A DNA stretch of 64,000 nucleotides from Cristatella mucedo (lineage: Eukaryota; Bryozoa; Phylactolaemata; Cristatellidae): NCBI GenBank assembly GCA_009760855.2, contig WPIO01000033.1:3821001-3885000 (forward strand). Reading direction: 5' to 3'. Under the pieces are notes generated by a model that did no database searches, was not told the DNA's origin, and saw only the letters and a program-made list of their open reading frames with translations. Position numbers and translations under genes: made by a program. Shown piece by piece: positions 1-11,200 of this stretch. Position 1 is the stretch's first letter. Every line of letters begins with the position of its first letter.

Positions 1-399
1 AACACTCGAGAAACACTCTGCTATGTGAAAGTGAAAGCTTCATAAGAAATCCTTTGCTCTGTGAGGACGAATGCAGTCAACATTTGGACCATAGGGGTGG
101 GTGCAAGCACTATCACTAGAGAAGAAGGGACGGAACTACTGCAATTTCCCAAGTGCTGACTCTGAATGATATTGGCTACCTGAAGTTTGACCAAACATTT
201 TTGTGTCATTCCACAGCCACTTCGAACCGAGCTAGTACTATGAAGACCAACCCTATTTCCTAACAAAGAACTTGGTGGTCGAGCCATAAGCACAGCCTGG
301 TTTAAGAGGGAACTTGCGAATGAGCATGAAGTTAGCAGGACCAGGCTTGTCAACTCTCCCTCAAAACAATCTGCATTTTGCTTCTGCTATTTGCTTTCT
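1..399. other. No gene recognised; probable 5' part of the hAT-like remnant
   Basis: There is no convincing coding exon here. A minus-strand open frame over 21-353 has no recognisable family features and lies opposite what is probably the decayed N-terminal part of the transposase pseudogene that follows. Plus-strand translation is broken by several stops. Confidence 0.4.
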
Positions 400-2130
400 C
401 CTATGTCCACCCAAAATTCCCGATCGTCACTTGAATAGGCATAATGGTTTCACCAGTGTAGGAAACCTGAAAGCTCATTGCCCATGAAAATAACTTTTCT
501 CACCGTCAGGTTTTCACCACATGGAAAGAAGCACAGAGGAAACATCTCAAAGGAAGTGGAGTAGACACTGCTGAGGCACAAATCTTATCGGAAAAACAAC
601 GATGGCAAGAAGTAGTAGTGAGAGTTCTCAACTGCACCAAGTACTTGGTTTCTCAAAATCTGGCATTGCGTCGTTACCAAGAGAGTATTGGCCTTGTTGG
701 TGAGAAAAACTTTGGAAACTTCTTGGGACTTCTTCATCTTCTGCTCAGTACGACCCTCTTCTGCAATCACAGCTGGACCATGCCACAAAGAATCCAAAGT
801 CAGTCTCTTACATGTTTCCTCAAATCCAAAAAAAAATAGATCCTTATTATACTTGCATCCACAGTCAGAGACAAGCTACCCTGCAACAAACGGCGAAACC
901 AGTACTATGTAATTCTGTTTGACTCAACCCCTAATCTGGCACACCGCGAGCAGGTGTCTGAGGTCATTAGATATGTGGATGTTGATTTTGCCAACATAAC
1001 AGTCATCATCAAAGAGCGTTTCGTGGGCTTTCTTCAAATCTACGCCAAAGATGCTGCAGCAATTGAGGGTTTCATCTAGGACTAACTCAAATCTGACAAA
1101 ATGTCCTTGCAATATTGCAGGTAGAAGTACTACGACAATGCAGCAGTCACGTCTGGCCTTTTGTCAGTTATCCAAAAGAGAATACTGTCCAGAAACGAGG
1201 ATATTTTTGTAAACTGTGATAACCACAGCTTGGCCCTGGCAGTAGTTCGTGCTGCAAGTCAAGAGTCCGTTGTCATTACCTTTCTTGGAACAGTAGAGAG
1301 CATCTACTTATTCTTTTCAAGATCATTCTGAGGTGGGAAGAACTGAAGAATCTTAAGGCATCACTGTCAAACGTGACACTGCAACAAGGTGGAGTGCAAG
1401 AGTGGAGGCTGTGACAGCAATCAATGATGGCCTGAACAGCATTGTAGGTCTTTTGGGGCAACTGTCTTGAGAACACATGTGAAGCATTTGAAACAAGAAG
1501 GGAAACTGGCAGTCTCTTAAATCGTATTTTAAACTTTTTGGCTCTTTTGCCATTCTGGTACAGCATCTTAAGGAAGATTGAATTGCTTTCAGAAAAGACT
1601 TAAGGATCCAAAGATGAACTTTACAGACGCCTCTTGTGACCTCCAATCTCTTGAGATTGAGTTGTCAAGACTTCGAGAAGTTGCAGTTGAACGAAGAATC
1701 CACTGAAGGACACAGATGCTTAGAGAACTATCTCAAGATGTTGGTCTCTCGGCAGGGGAGATTTCAAGACTAATGAAGGACAGCCTTGGAATCTTCTATT
1801 GTTAAGAAGTTGATGACACAGGCCTGTTGAACGAAATATGTGACAGTAAATTGCTTCTTACCACACATCACGACTAGGCACCAAAGACCCCACTGGAACC
1901 CACATCTTCCATTCTCAGCTACAGAGAAGACTTGTTTCCTAATTTGAGAGTTTCCTTGTAAATACTTCTCACCATAGCTGTACCACTAGCCAGTTGTTGA
2001 ACGTTGGCTCGCTGATTTGGCCTTGTTAAGCATAAGAAAAGAAACACTGGAAAATATTGACATTCAAACTGTAATAGACCAGTTTGCCACGTTCAAGGCC
2101 AGAAAAGTTCATTTAAGTTAAAGCTGAGAT
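400..2130 (+). pseudogene. Decayed hAT-like (DUF4371/ZMYM1-type) DNA transposase
   Basis: Conceptual translation in shifting frames gives blocks in the order of the DUF4371/hAT transposases often annotated as zinc finger MYM-type protein 1-like. Around 600-760 it reads LVSQNLALRRYQESIG then GNFLGLL. Around 890-1070 it reads YYVILFDSTPNLAHREQVS and RYVDVDF, then GFLQIYAKDAA. Around 1120-1310 it reads KYYDNAA and CDNHSLALAVVRAAS, then VVITFLGTVESIY. Those are the catalytic-core and family signature blocks. Stops at about 1077 and 1332 and several frameshifts show the gene is dead. I did not find terminal inverted repeats or an 8-bp target duplication, so the ends are approximate. The family call rests on remembered motifs. 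Confidence 0.6.
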
Positions 2131-2389
2131 AGCTCACTTGTACCTGTACTACAATTAATAAGTCTTTCTCGACTCAATATGCATGCTAGCACATTTTTTG
2201 CACTTCACCTGTTGTGGAGCTATTTTGCAGCAATTTTTGAGGGAGAGAAGTTCCCCAGACGTTAAAAGGTCTCACTACGCCTCTACGATGGACCGTGACT
2301 ACCAAGTCCGCTCAAGTGAATTGTACCTAGGGTTCCCCCAGTAATACAGTTAAGTTTCCTTTTTTGTGTATATGCGGGTGCATATGTTA

Positions 2390-3010
2390 TGTTATGTATC
2401 TCCGTCTGTAACTCCACAAAGTCATAAAGACCATGTGGGTGTTACGCAGGAGAGTTTTGCATAGCGAACTCACAGTCTACGCGGTTTTCGGTATGCATTC
2501 GGTAGCCAACAGACTTCGTCTCACGCAACAAAGAGAAAGTGGGAAGCATAGCAGAATCAGGAGAGCATTTGAGGTAGTGAGTAGCATAGAAGTAGCAGCT
2601 CAGGACCGCTGAAAAGATGAGCAATAGTCGGCAGTGGGAGAGTAGTTGTCGTTGCGTAAGAATTGTGTAAGCGAGTTCCACAGTCTAGGACCTGCAGAGC
2701 TAAAACTTCTGTCGCCAACGGTCTTTAAGCGGAGGAATGGAACAGCTAATGTATTGTCCACACAGGACCTGAGGGCGCGAATAGGCTGAAACTGATGCAG
2801 CAGTTCAGCTGTATGGAAAACAATGCTGTTTATTAGAATTTGCAAGAAGCCATGCAAGAGCTAATAGCCAAACCGACAGTCCCTAGCCTGGAGAGTAGCT
2901 AGCTTATAATTCTCAGATGGAAGTCTCAGCCGGAAGAGATGTACCAATGTACAGCCAGGGGACCCAACAGCAAGCCTAACAATTAGTGAGTCTTATAAGG
3001 CAGGATTAAA
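2390..3010 (-). mobile_element. LINE family B, 5'-truncated copy with 3' end
   Basis: Read on -, positions 2857-2610 encode the C-terminal tail typical of CR1/L2-type LINE proteins, including the block VGDRSFSSAGPRLWNSL. This is followed by a roughly 230-bp 3' UTR with the block gacgaagtctgttggctacc, and a short ACATA-type tandem end at about 2385-2400. The same 3' UTR recurs at 21255-21500, 49975-50215, 29930-30045 and 33258-33375. That makes this the copy that ties the dispersed repeat to a retrotransposon. The upstream limit near 3010 is uncertain. Confidence 0.6.
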
Positions 3011-3476
3011 AAGCTATAACTTTACCTGGCTTGTATTGGAGATGTCGGATACACTATTTTCCCAAACCTACCTACATTACATAGAACAGGTCAGAGATAT
3101 AGTAAATCTGGGCGGCTGTCAGACCAGCAGTTTTAATAGCAGTTAGAGCAGAACAGCCAGTAACCAATTTCCCTGAACAGGGTACACCTGAACGGAATCC
3201 TGTCCCAACGAGCGTGCCTTAATGCAAGAGTTCTTTAATATGGAGTCGAACGACATACGGATATGATCTTGATTACGGCTGTAAATGCCGACGTGACGTG
3301 TTTTTGGCCAGCCCCTTAACTGTACAACTTGGCTGTTCCTGAACACACCCACTGCCTTGTGCTTGCACATGCACTCACCGCAGGCTGATAACACCAGATA
3401 AGGCCTTGAAGAATCACCACTGGCCCGCCATTGCCGTGGGCCTGCTGACAAGCATATGCCAAGCGGTGTATTAGGC
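3011..3476 (+). promoter_or_regulatory. Upstream region of the SANS/ANKS4B-like gene
   Basis: This non-coding interval lies directly before the first ATG of the ankyrin-SAM gene. I see no TATA box. A CCAAT-like accaat occurs near 3162. Promoter assignment is from position only. Confidence 0.3.
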
Positions 3477-3637
3477 ATGTCGCGATTTCACGATGCAGTC
3501 ACAGCTGGGGACATAAAAACTCTGAAACAAGCTAGCAAAAAGGATTGCGATCAGGGTGACGAAACAGGAGTAACACCGACTCTGTTGGCAGCCTCCATAG
3601 GCAACGGCGATGCTTTGAGGACCCTCATACTTAGAGG
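3477..3637 (+). CDS. USH1G/ANKS4B-like: SANS/ANKS4B-like exon 1
   Basis: This exon encodes the first ankyrin repeats, from MSRFHDAVTAGD to TLILRG. It ends in phase 2 at a consensus donor GTAAGT (3638). An in-frame ATG at 3456 would add seven residues. Confidence 0.85.
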
Positions 3638-4604
3638 GTAAGTAAGCCTCGGAATGCCAGATGTCATGCTTTCGGTGGCATGTTTGCATCATTCAGACTG
3701 TATTGATCTGCTCGATAAATAGATACACTTGAACCTGCGTTTACATTGAACTTTTTTTGGCAGCACTGACTAATTTGTTGTATGGAGTCTTAATTCCAAC
3801 TGGCTTACTTGTAGGGGAAATGTTGACAAGTGCGACTTCTTTGGTAACACCTGCTTGCACTTCGCAGCACAAAAAGGACATCTTCACATAATAAGGATTC
3901 TGGTGGAATGCGGCGCCAACGTGTTCGCCCTCGACAATGACAAACAGACCGCACTAGACATAGCAATAATGAGTCGATTTAAAGCGATTGTCGAGTATCT
4001 GGATGGAACTGTTTCCGATAAGTATTCGGCCAATTCTAGCAATGTAAGAAAGCTTAAAGAAAAAGCAGACCACGATGCAAACAAGAGGATAAAGGAGGTA
4101 GTGAAACGAGAGAGGTCTCAGAGTCGATCAGGAGCTGGAGTGATGGCAGGTAAAGGCATTCCTGGTCAAGGTTTTAACAGCACAAGTTCAGGAATCGCTC
4201 AAGTACCAGACACTTCTATCGAAGGCGAGAATCCCAGCATGCCATCGTATTTTAACATCTTGCAGACCAATATGTCGCTTCCAGCCCAGCAGCAAGGCGA
4301 CTTGGCTGAACAAGTGCCACCAGTTGGTGATACCTGGCTTGACGAAAAAGACGAATTTGAGGAGGACGACGACGACTTGGAAGTTCTGCCAATCAACGTG
4401 TTCCTTGAGGCGAATAAGATAATAGATCTTCTTCCGTACTTACATCAAGAAAAGATTGATTTCGAATCGCTCTTACTTATCACGGAGACTGACCTCGAGA
4501 ACATCGGCATTCAGCTAGGGCCAAGAAGGAAACTGCTTGCAGCAGTGGAGAAGCGAAAAAAGGTACTCGACGCACCGGGTGATATTCGCGATAGTGCTCT
4601 CTAA
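3477..4604 (+). CDS. USH1G/ANKS4B-like: SANS/ANKS4B-like ankyrin-SAM scaffold protein (whole gene)
   Basis: Two exons (3477-3637 and 3815-4604) join in phase 2 to give a 316-residue protein. The N-terminal ~115 residues form ankyrin repeats, with the blocks DETGVTPTLLAAS, DKCDFFGNTCLHFAAQKGHL and ANVFALDNDKQTALDIA. Next come a basic helical segment (KLKEKADHDANKRIKEVVKR), a Ser/Gly-rich linker and an acidic run (EEDDDD). A C-terminal SAM domain follows (FLEANKIIDLLPYLHQEKID, then DLENIGIQLGPRRKLLAAV). The chain ends DSAL, a class I PDZ ligand. SANS (USH1G) and ANKS4B have this same order and bind the PDZ protein harmonin/USH1C at stereocilia or microvilli tips. The linker is much shorter than in the vertebrate proteins (about 417-461 residues). 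ATG 3477 is chosen over 3456 because MSRFHDA aligns with the family N-terminus. It probably represents the gene before the vertebrate USH1G/ANKS4B split. It converges on HAPSTR1. Confidence 0.88.
3815..4604 (+). CDS. USH1G/ANKS4B-like: SANS/ANKS4B-like exon 2 (terminal)
   Basis: The acceptor is TTGTAG at 3809-3814; the first base completes the split glycine codon. The exon holds the remaining ankyrin repeats, the basic helix, the linker, the SAM domain and the DSAL terminus, and ends at TAA 4602-4604. The intron is 177 bp. Confidence 0.87.
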
Positions 4605-4752
4605 AGCCACGGTTTTTTGCTGAGGATGCAAGTATTAAGTTTGCCTGCAGAAATGGCTCGTGATTACATGAGTTTGGCCTGACTAGACCAACAGAGAAGT
4701 GCCAAGTGCACAAGTAACGACAGGAACTAAATACAACGTTCTAATATCGTGC

Positions 4753-4758
4753 TTTATT
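4753..4758 (-). terminator. Candidate poly(A) signal for HAPSTR1
   Basis: TTTATT on + reads AATAAA on -, 339 nt past the HAPSTR1 stop. I saw no nearer AATAAA on that strand between 5097 and here. If used, the HAPSTR1 transcript would overlap the 3' UTR of the SANS-like gene. Confidence 0.4.
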
Positions 4759-4770
4759 TACTTAAGTCGT

Positions 4771-4776
4771 AATAAA
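4771..4776 (+). terminator. Candidate poly(A) signal for the SANS-like gene
   Basis: AATAAA lies 167 nt after the stop codon. A second AATAAA is at 4886-4891. Either could direct 3' end formation. Confidence 0.45.
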
Positions 4777-5096
4777 CATCGCATGTTCATAAAACAGTGT
4801 TTTACGTACTGGCAAAACACTATTTCAATTAAGGAGCCCAGGACTTGGAAGTCATCGCAATCTGCATTGTGCAGGTCTATGCACAAATAAATACCACTGC
4901 ACCGACTGCACATTTCGTACTTAATAATGTGCCTGTGCTTCTTATATTCAATCACTGATGCACTGACTTGCTCTCACTGCCAGCAAGTTTGTTCGCCGAC
5001 AGCAGGCAGGATATAAGCATATTATTTTGAACAAGGGCATTTAGCTTGCTTTAGTGGCAATCTTTCCATAGATGTCTTGGATAAACGCTGACTAAA

Positions 5097-5278
5097 TCAA
5101 AAAAGACGGGCTCTTTTGGTACGTGTCTGGGCATCAATATGACTTTCCTCACTAAGTGTCCTTTTCCGCATTTCATTGTGTCGAGTGAGCTCATCCATAA
5201 TGAAGCAGTTCAAGTCATCAGTCTTGTCGGGGCTACTTCGAAAGCCCATGCTTATATTGGACATAGCACCACTGAGAC
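5097..5278 (-). CDS. HAPSTR1: HAPSTR1 exon 4 (terminal)
   Basis: The acceptor is TTGCAG. The first two bases complete the glycine of GLSGAMSNISMG. The exon continues through LNCFIMDELTRHNEMRKRT to the basic C-terminus and stop TGA at 5097-5099. Confidence 0.87.
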
Positions 5279-8200
5279 CTGCAACAGGCAGAGCTTTTAT
5301 CAGCATGCTGGATTTGAAGTGTTACAGCACTTCTAATAGTCATCAACATATTTGGAGTTAAAAGTATCCAAGTTGGTCTCATTACATATGCTTGCTCGCA
5401 AAAGTCTGCTTCTCAATCCTCTAACGTATCTTTAGGCACTGTAACAGCTGTAAATGCATGGTTATTAATTAACTATTTAGACAATCATGACCTGTGATAA
5501 GCCAGTTATGTTAAATTAACGTGGCTAACGTTTTCTATCTGTAAAGAAGACTGCTATTGTTTTCTGTTACGTAAATAACTTAGAGGGTTGTTCTCCCGTG
5601 TCACATGTTCAAAGGCCAGCGATATTCATTTATAGCACAAGCGCAGGAATTGAGCAGAGCATGAGTGCATGTATATCCAACCGATGACTTGGCTACATTT
5701 GCTACAGCAAGAAAATGACAACCAACCAAGCTCATGGAAACGTCATTCACTGCAGTCACAAGGCTTAGTAAATAAAACAAAAGTATGGGAATATATTTCG
5801 AGGGCCAAAGCAGACATACCACCATTAGATCTTACTACACGAAATCATTTGCTGTACCAATGGGAGAAATGACCTCTGGTACACAACTATATTATAAATA
5901 ACATGTGGCTGACAGTTAGACTAGGGCAGTCGGATCTGAAAGTTAAGGGAATAGGACGACAGGAGATATAATCACAGCTTCAACAATTACATTTGAGTCA
6001 TACGGATAGGCCGTGGGGAACCTGATAACTGTAAGGTATAATAATTGCCCAATCAATATGCCCCTGCACCAAGGTATTGTAGGCTATGAAATTGAACAGC
6101 ACTATTTAGAATATATCGAAGGAGCTATGGAAGGAGAAGACCTAACTACCTGACAAAGAGTTTGATAGGTCAATTGCTATGCCACCGCACAGTCCCAGTA
6201 GCTATGAAACAGCAAGAATTATATAACAAAATAAAGAAAATGATGTCTTTGTTAGGTTTCAGGCCTAGAGTCCATAGACATTCTTAAACAAGCCATCAAC
6301 TAGCTTGATACTGTCAAGCATAAACCCTCTTAAATTGAAATATGTAGCTTTCCATGCTCAGCTCAAACTCATCTATTCCGGTCAGCATTCCCTTCACCCG
6401 AGTGAAGTTTGAACATTTGATGAGTGATCATTTTTGTAACGGCATGCTTTGCGTACACACACGCTCAGGATTCAGTACATGCTACCAGCCATCCCATACA
6501 GCCACCGATGACCACAGTGTCTTCATGTTTACTTTAGCATGCTGGCCTAAGCATGAGACTATTGACTTGCATTCAGATGAAAGCACATGACTTAAACCAC
6601 GAAAAGAATGCTAACTCTACCAGTGCCACACAGCAGGGCCCTACTATTTTGCAGCCAAGACCAGGTGTTTGCCCATGCAGGCCCTTTCAGGACTCGATCA
6701 CATTAATGGGGAATCCCTAGGCCGTGATTTACACCTTGCATGAAGCAGGCTTGCTGAGGACTTCGGGAGCTGCAGCTCCTATCTTTTCCCTGAGAGGACC
6801 ATGCCTGTAATGACGGTATCTACAGCAAAGCAAGCAATGCTTTCTGAGTCGCCTTAAATCATGCTGGGTTTATCACACAGCAGTCAATTTGGCTGAATGG
6901 GGTCACCCTCGATAATGCCACCATCTCTCAACCGGTGATACTGGGTTGGAGGCAGGCAAGCAGTGACACTAGTGGCTAGCTTATGCTGGCCGATATAAAA
7001 TGATGAATGATATTGAAACCCAAGGGCATGAGCACTATAATGAGAGAGGAGCTAGCAAATGGTATTTGCCGGACAGCCGTATCAATTGGTTAGCATTCGT
7101 CAGCGATGCCACCTGCTGGGGCTAGAAAAAGATCCATCCATTCAGCCCAGGTCTGGTATTCTTGACACAGCCACTTCGTGCACGTTTCAGCCAGAGGGCT
7201 CAACTTGCTGCGACGTGCTTCAACTGTTTCCCACTTAAGAAGGCAGTTTTTATTTAGCACCTAGCTATAACTTTGCATAACATTCTGATGTTACTACATT
7301 AATGAAGGTTCCATTACAGGGCCTTTAAAGGCTCCTGCACCCAAGTGCGTTATGGAACTCGTGGCCCATCTCGAGCAGAGGCAGCCACAGCCAGTGCAAC
7401 ATCACTCAACCCCGGGCTAGTCTTGAGTATTTCAGGCCAGAGTATAGTTTCTAGGCTTTCTCGTGTTGCTGTAGGCAAGCTGATACATCTAGTGGATATT
7501 CCAGATGCAAAAATTATCTTAATGAGATCACAACCCAGAAATTTAATTCGGTCGGTCCCAACATCAAATGTTGAAAACGGCGAGGTACATTATCCCCTTA
7601 AGGTCAACAGTGAACAAATCCAAAACTATCTTATCTATTCGCAGGACAGTGGCTCAATTCGATTGCAAAGTGCCACAAGAGTCGAAACAGGTCTCTCTAC
7701 TAAACAAGTCTAACTAATACACAAAGCCAGATTCCGAGTCCTGGTCATATCTTAAACAGCAAATTAATTAGGAAGATAGTTCATCACTCTCCACTGCCTA
7801 TATCAAGGACTTACGGTTTAATACATATGCTCCTGTTTGGCACAATTTTCTATGCTCTTCAAAATAGCAGGCACGTGGTCTAACATTCAATTTATTGTGC
7901 TTCTGCATGTGTACATGTTTTGTGAAGGTCTGATGCAACAGCATGCATGGAGTGGCAAGTGCTCACAATGCAATATTACCAGGCTTTCTCACAAATGTCA
8001 TCTCGTGTGAGGTGATATAAGGAGAATGCAGACAATGGCAACCATGCTTCTGCCTAAAATATAGCTAAAAGCCGGCTTCCTATGCAAAACTTTGCAGCCA
8101 GGCTTGTCTGTCGTGAGCGGCGCAGTTGCCACATTACTCCAATTCTCGCCGACCTGCACTGGCTACCAGTCAAGCAACGGATTGACTTCAAGGTTTTGTC

Positions 8201-11200
8201 GCTCACTTTTAGGTCCCTTCATTCTATGGCTTCAGCTTATCTCTCCGATATACTCCCCCATCAGGCCAAGCATCGTACCACCCGCTTTTCGGAATCCAAC
8301 AGTCTACAAATTCCCCGTACAAACCTTTAATCCTTTGGAGACCGTGCATTTAGTTCATATGCTCCCAAAGCCTGGAACTCCCGACCTGCGCCAGAACATC
8401 CCCTGACCTGACCACATTTAAAAGTAACTTAAAAACACCTATTTAGGACATCATTTAGTGATTTTACTTACCATTCAATTGCATTTCCGTTTGCAGCAAA
8501 TGTAAAGCGCCTAGAAAGAGATTAAGTTCTCTGTGGGCGCTTTATCAAGTGCAGTATTATTATTATTCTTACAATAAGCACAACCATATTCAACCAATGG
8601 AATCTGACACCGAATTTTTCAGTTTTGCCATGGAAAAATGCAATGGACATGCTAACTAAATGGTACAACCTTAATGAAATGGGTAATAGGAAGTGGCAGC
8701 TCACCAGATATATAATTTCCTTTCTTGGGTGAGGGACAACCCGTTCCACACATGCGTGTGTGTGTGTGTGTGTGTGTGTGTGAGTGCAAACTACAATAGC
8801 AGTCGACTAAAAATGGGGAATTAGGAGCACTAGTAGGTCATTGTAACAGCTCATTACCACCTAGTGTGCTACTACAGCAGCAATTGCAACCGTAAGAACG
8901 ACATGCAAAGATTGTCATAGCAACAATAAATCCCCATAAAAAACTACAGCAGCAATAAACAGCAGGCAGTATCCAAGCTAATAGGCTATCCATACCCTGA
9001 ACAGCCAGTGCATTCTGGAAAGTGGTCAGATCGGGTTCAGGACTCGGAAGCCGTTCAGCACGAGGAAACTCCGGTGAGATACGGCCGTGTCCTGGCCTGG
9101 GAGTAGCACGAACTCGGGGTGGTGAAGGCCGCTGCCGAGGTGGAAGAGTTTTGCCGCAAATAAATGCTACAAGCTCTTCCCTGCGAATATGTCGTCTTTT
9201 CTTTTTAGCCCAGGCCACAAGATCTTTCACTTTCCGGTGGCCGCCCAGCTGAAGACCAAGGTCAAATGCCGACTTCTGCATATCCACCGATTCTTTAGGA
9301 GACAAAATAATTCATAGCATTAGAGCTCCAACAATCCAGACAGAAGCAACAGCACAGTTTCTATTTCAGAAAACAAACAAGCTATCCCTAGCCAACTACC
9401 AAGTTAGTGCAGCAATAGCACACGTCATTCTAGCAGTGCTTGCATAACATGCATGCTCTCAGACAACTGCAACAATCTGGGAAGAACTTGGAAAGCTTGG
9501 TTGAGCTTCAACAAGTTAATAATAACAATAACAATACATTTGATATAGCACCCTCAGAGAACTCAGTCTCTTTCTAGGCACTTATTGCTATTACACCTCT
9601 ATGCAGTGAAAGCACTTACTAAAAGACAGTAAATGCCACTAGAGATTTTATGTCATATGTCATTTTATGTCATTAAAACTAGTAAAGGGTAGTCTTTTCG
9701 TGTGCCCACGACAACTTGAATCACATTTGGTTGAAGTTACCTGAGACTAGCACTCCGAAAAGAGGACTAATTATTGCAATGCCACAAACAGTCGAGCTTA
9801 AATCTCTTTCTAGGCACTTTATTTATGCTCACAGAAACTGAAGTTGAGATTAAAAGAAAGCCCTTACGGGACTCAGCTACACTAAGCCAATAATGAAGAC
9901 AAAAATGATCTTACCTATCCCCCTAGGCTGTTGCTCAATCTGCTGCAAATCAGTGTACCACTAGGTAACATATGAGTCTTTCTTCACAACCACAACCTTC
10001 ACCACCAAACTAACTAATAAAATGGACCAAGCATAATCAAAAGTCGTGTCGTATGGCAAACAGAAAGAAGATCAGGAACACAGTCGCACAAGCAGAACTA
10101 TAACTTGTGATACAAGTACTTATTATCATTCTTCATTACCAAGCCTTACTTCATTTAATACTTTTCTTCTCATTTCGATGACTCAAATTAACCAGTGAGC
10201 CAAATTTGGAAAGTGGCTTGACTCATTTTCTCTTGTGGCTGATGTGGATAGCCCGACTCACAATAAGTCCCACACTTGATCAAATATCCTCCCCCACGAT
10301 TGCATGCTGTCAACTCCTACCATTATCAAATTCTTAAAACACCTGACCACACTATCTCATGCAGTCCAGTTAGTAGTTTGTCCCTTTCGGTATTCAGAAT
10401 CATCTGTCATGTTCCCACTGGCGGAATGCTACAATATGACATTTGCCAACGTTCTAAACGAGTTTGCTCCTCTGACTAAGCACACCATAGGCCTTACCTA
10501 GATGCCTATGGTTTGCCGAAGAAATTAAATTCAAAGCGCTAGCTTGAGAAAGCATACAAAAGACTGACTTCCATCGACTGGCATATGAGGACTAGAGCAG
10601 TTCATAGCTCCAATGATTCAGCACGGTTTCCAATGCATACCGACCTACTCAGGAACGCAGAGTTATGTCGAGTCTCACTGATATCAATAGGCAACATTTA
10701 TTCGAAGAGCCTCTAATACGTCAGAGATCTGTTTTCCATCAACTTCTTTTCACAATTTATTCCCTCTAGCTTGACGATGTAATTTCAATTGTATGTAGAT
10801 GACACAACTGCATATGTGCTTAATCACTCACTGCCTTCCTGTACCTCAAACTCTTAACTCCCTTGCTGAATATATTGCACTTGACAGTAACAAACTTTCT
10901 AAAATTAAATGATGGTTAAAGCAATTTACTAGTAATGGGCAAACTCGTCACAGAAATTGGCAAACCTATCCCTCAAAATATTTGGCCAGTATATCACATG
11001 CAGCAACTGCATGAAATTTGGGCATATTGCTTCTTTCTGACCTTTCACTAGACAACCTGTGCCTTGTGGTCTGTGTAATAGATGCTTATAATTGGTGCAA
11101 AACTCTCCAGTTAGGATTGCCGGTCGTGAACGTTGAACACAGCAACTGCCAGATTACAATACTTTCTCACCGACCTGCTCTGGTTCCCCATCAAGCTTAG

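Noticed and set aside
3143-3478. 111-codon minus-strand frame upstream of the SANS-like gene
   Set aside because: It has no family features, overlaps the start of the well-supported gene and has no credible splice borders.
7345-7713. 122-codon frame in HAPSTR1 intron 3
   Set aside because: It has no ATG start, no recognised motif, and is on the opposite strand to the host gene. I cannot support a gene.
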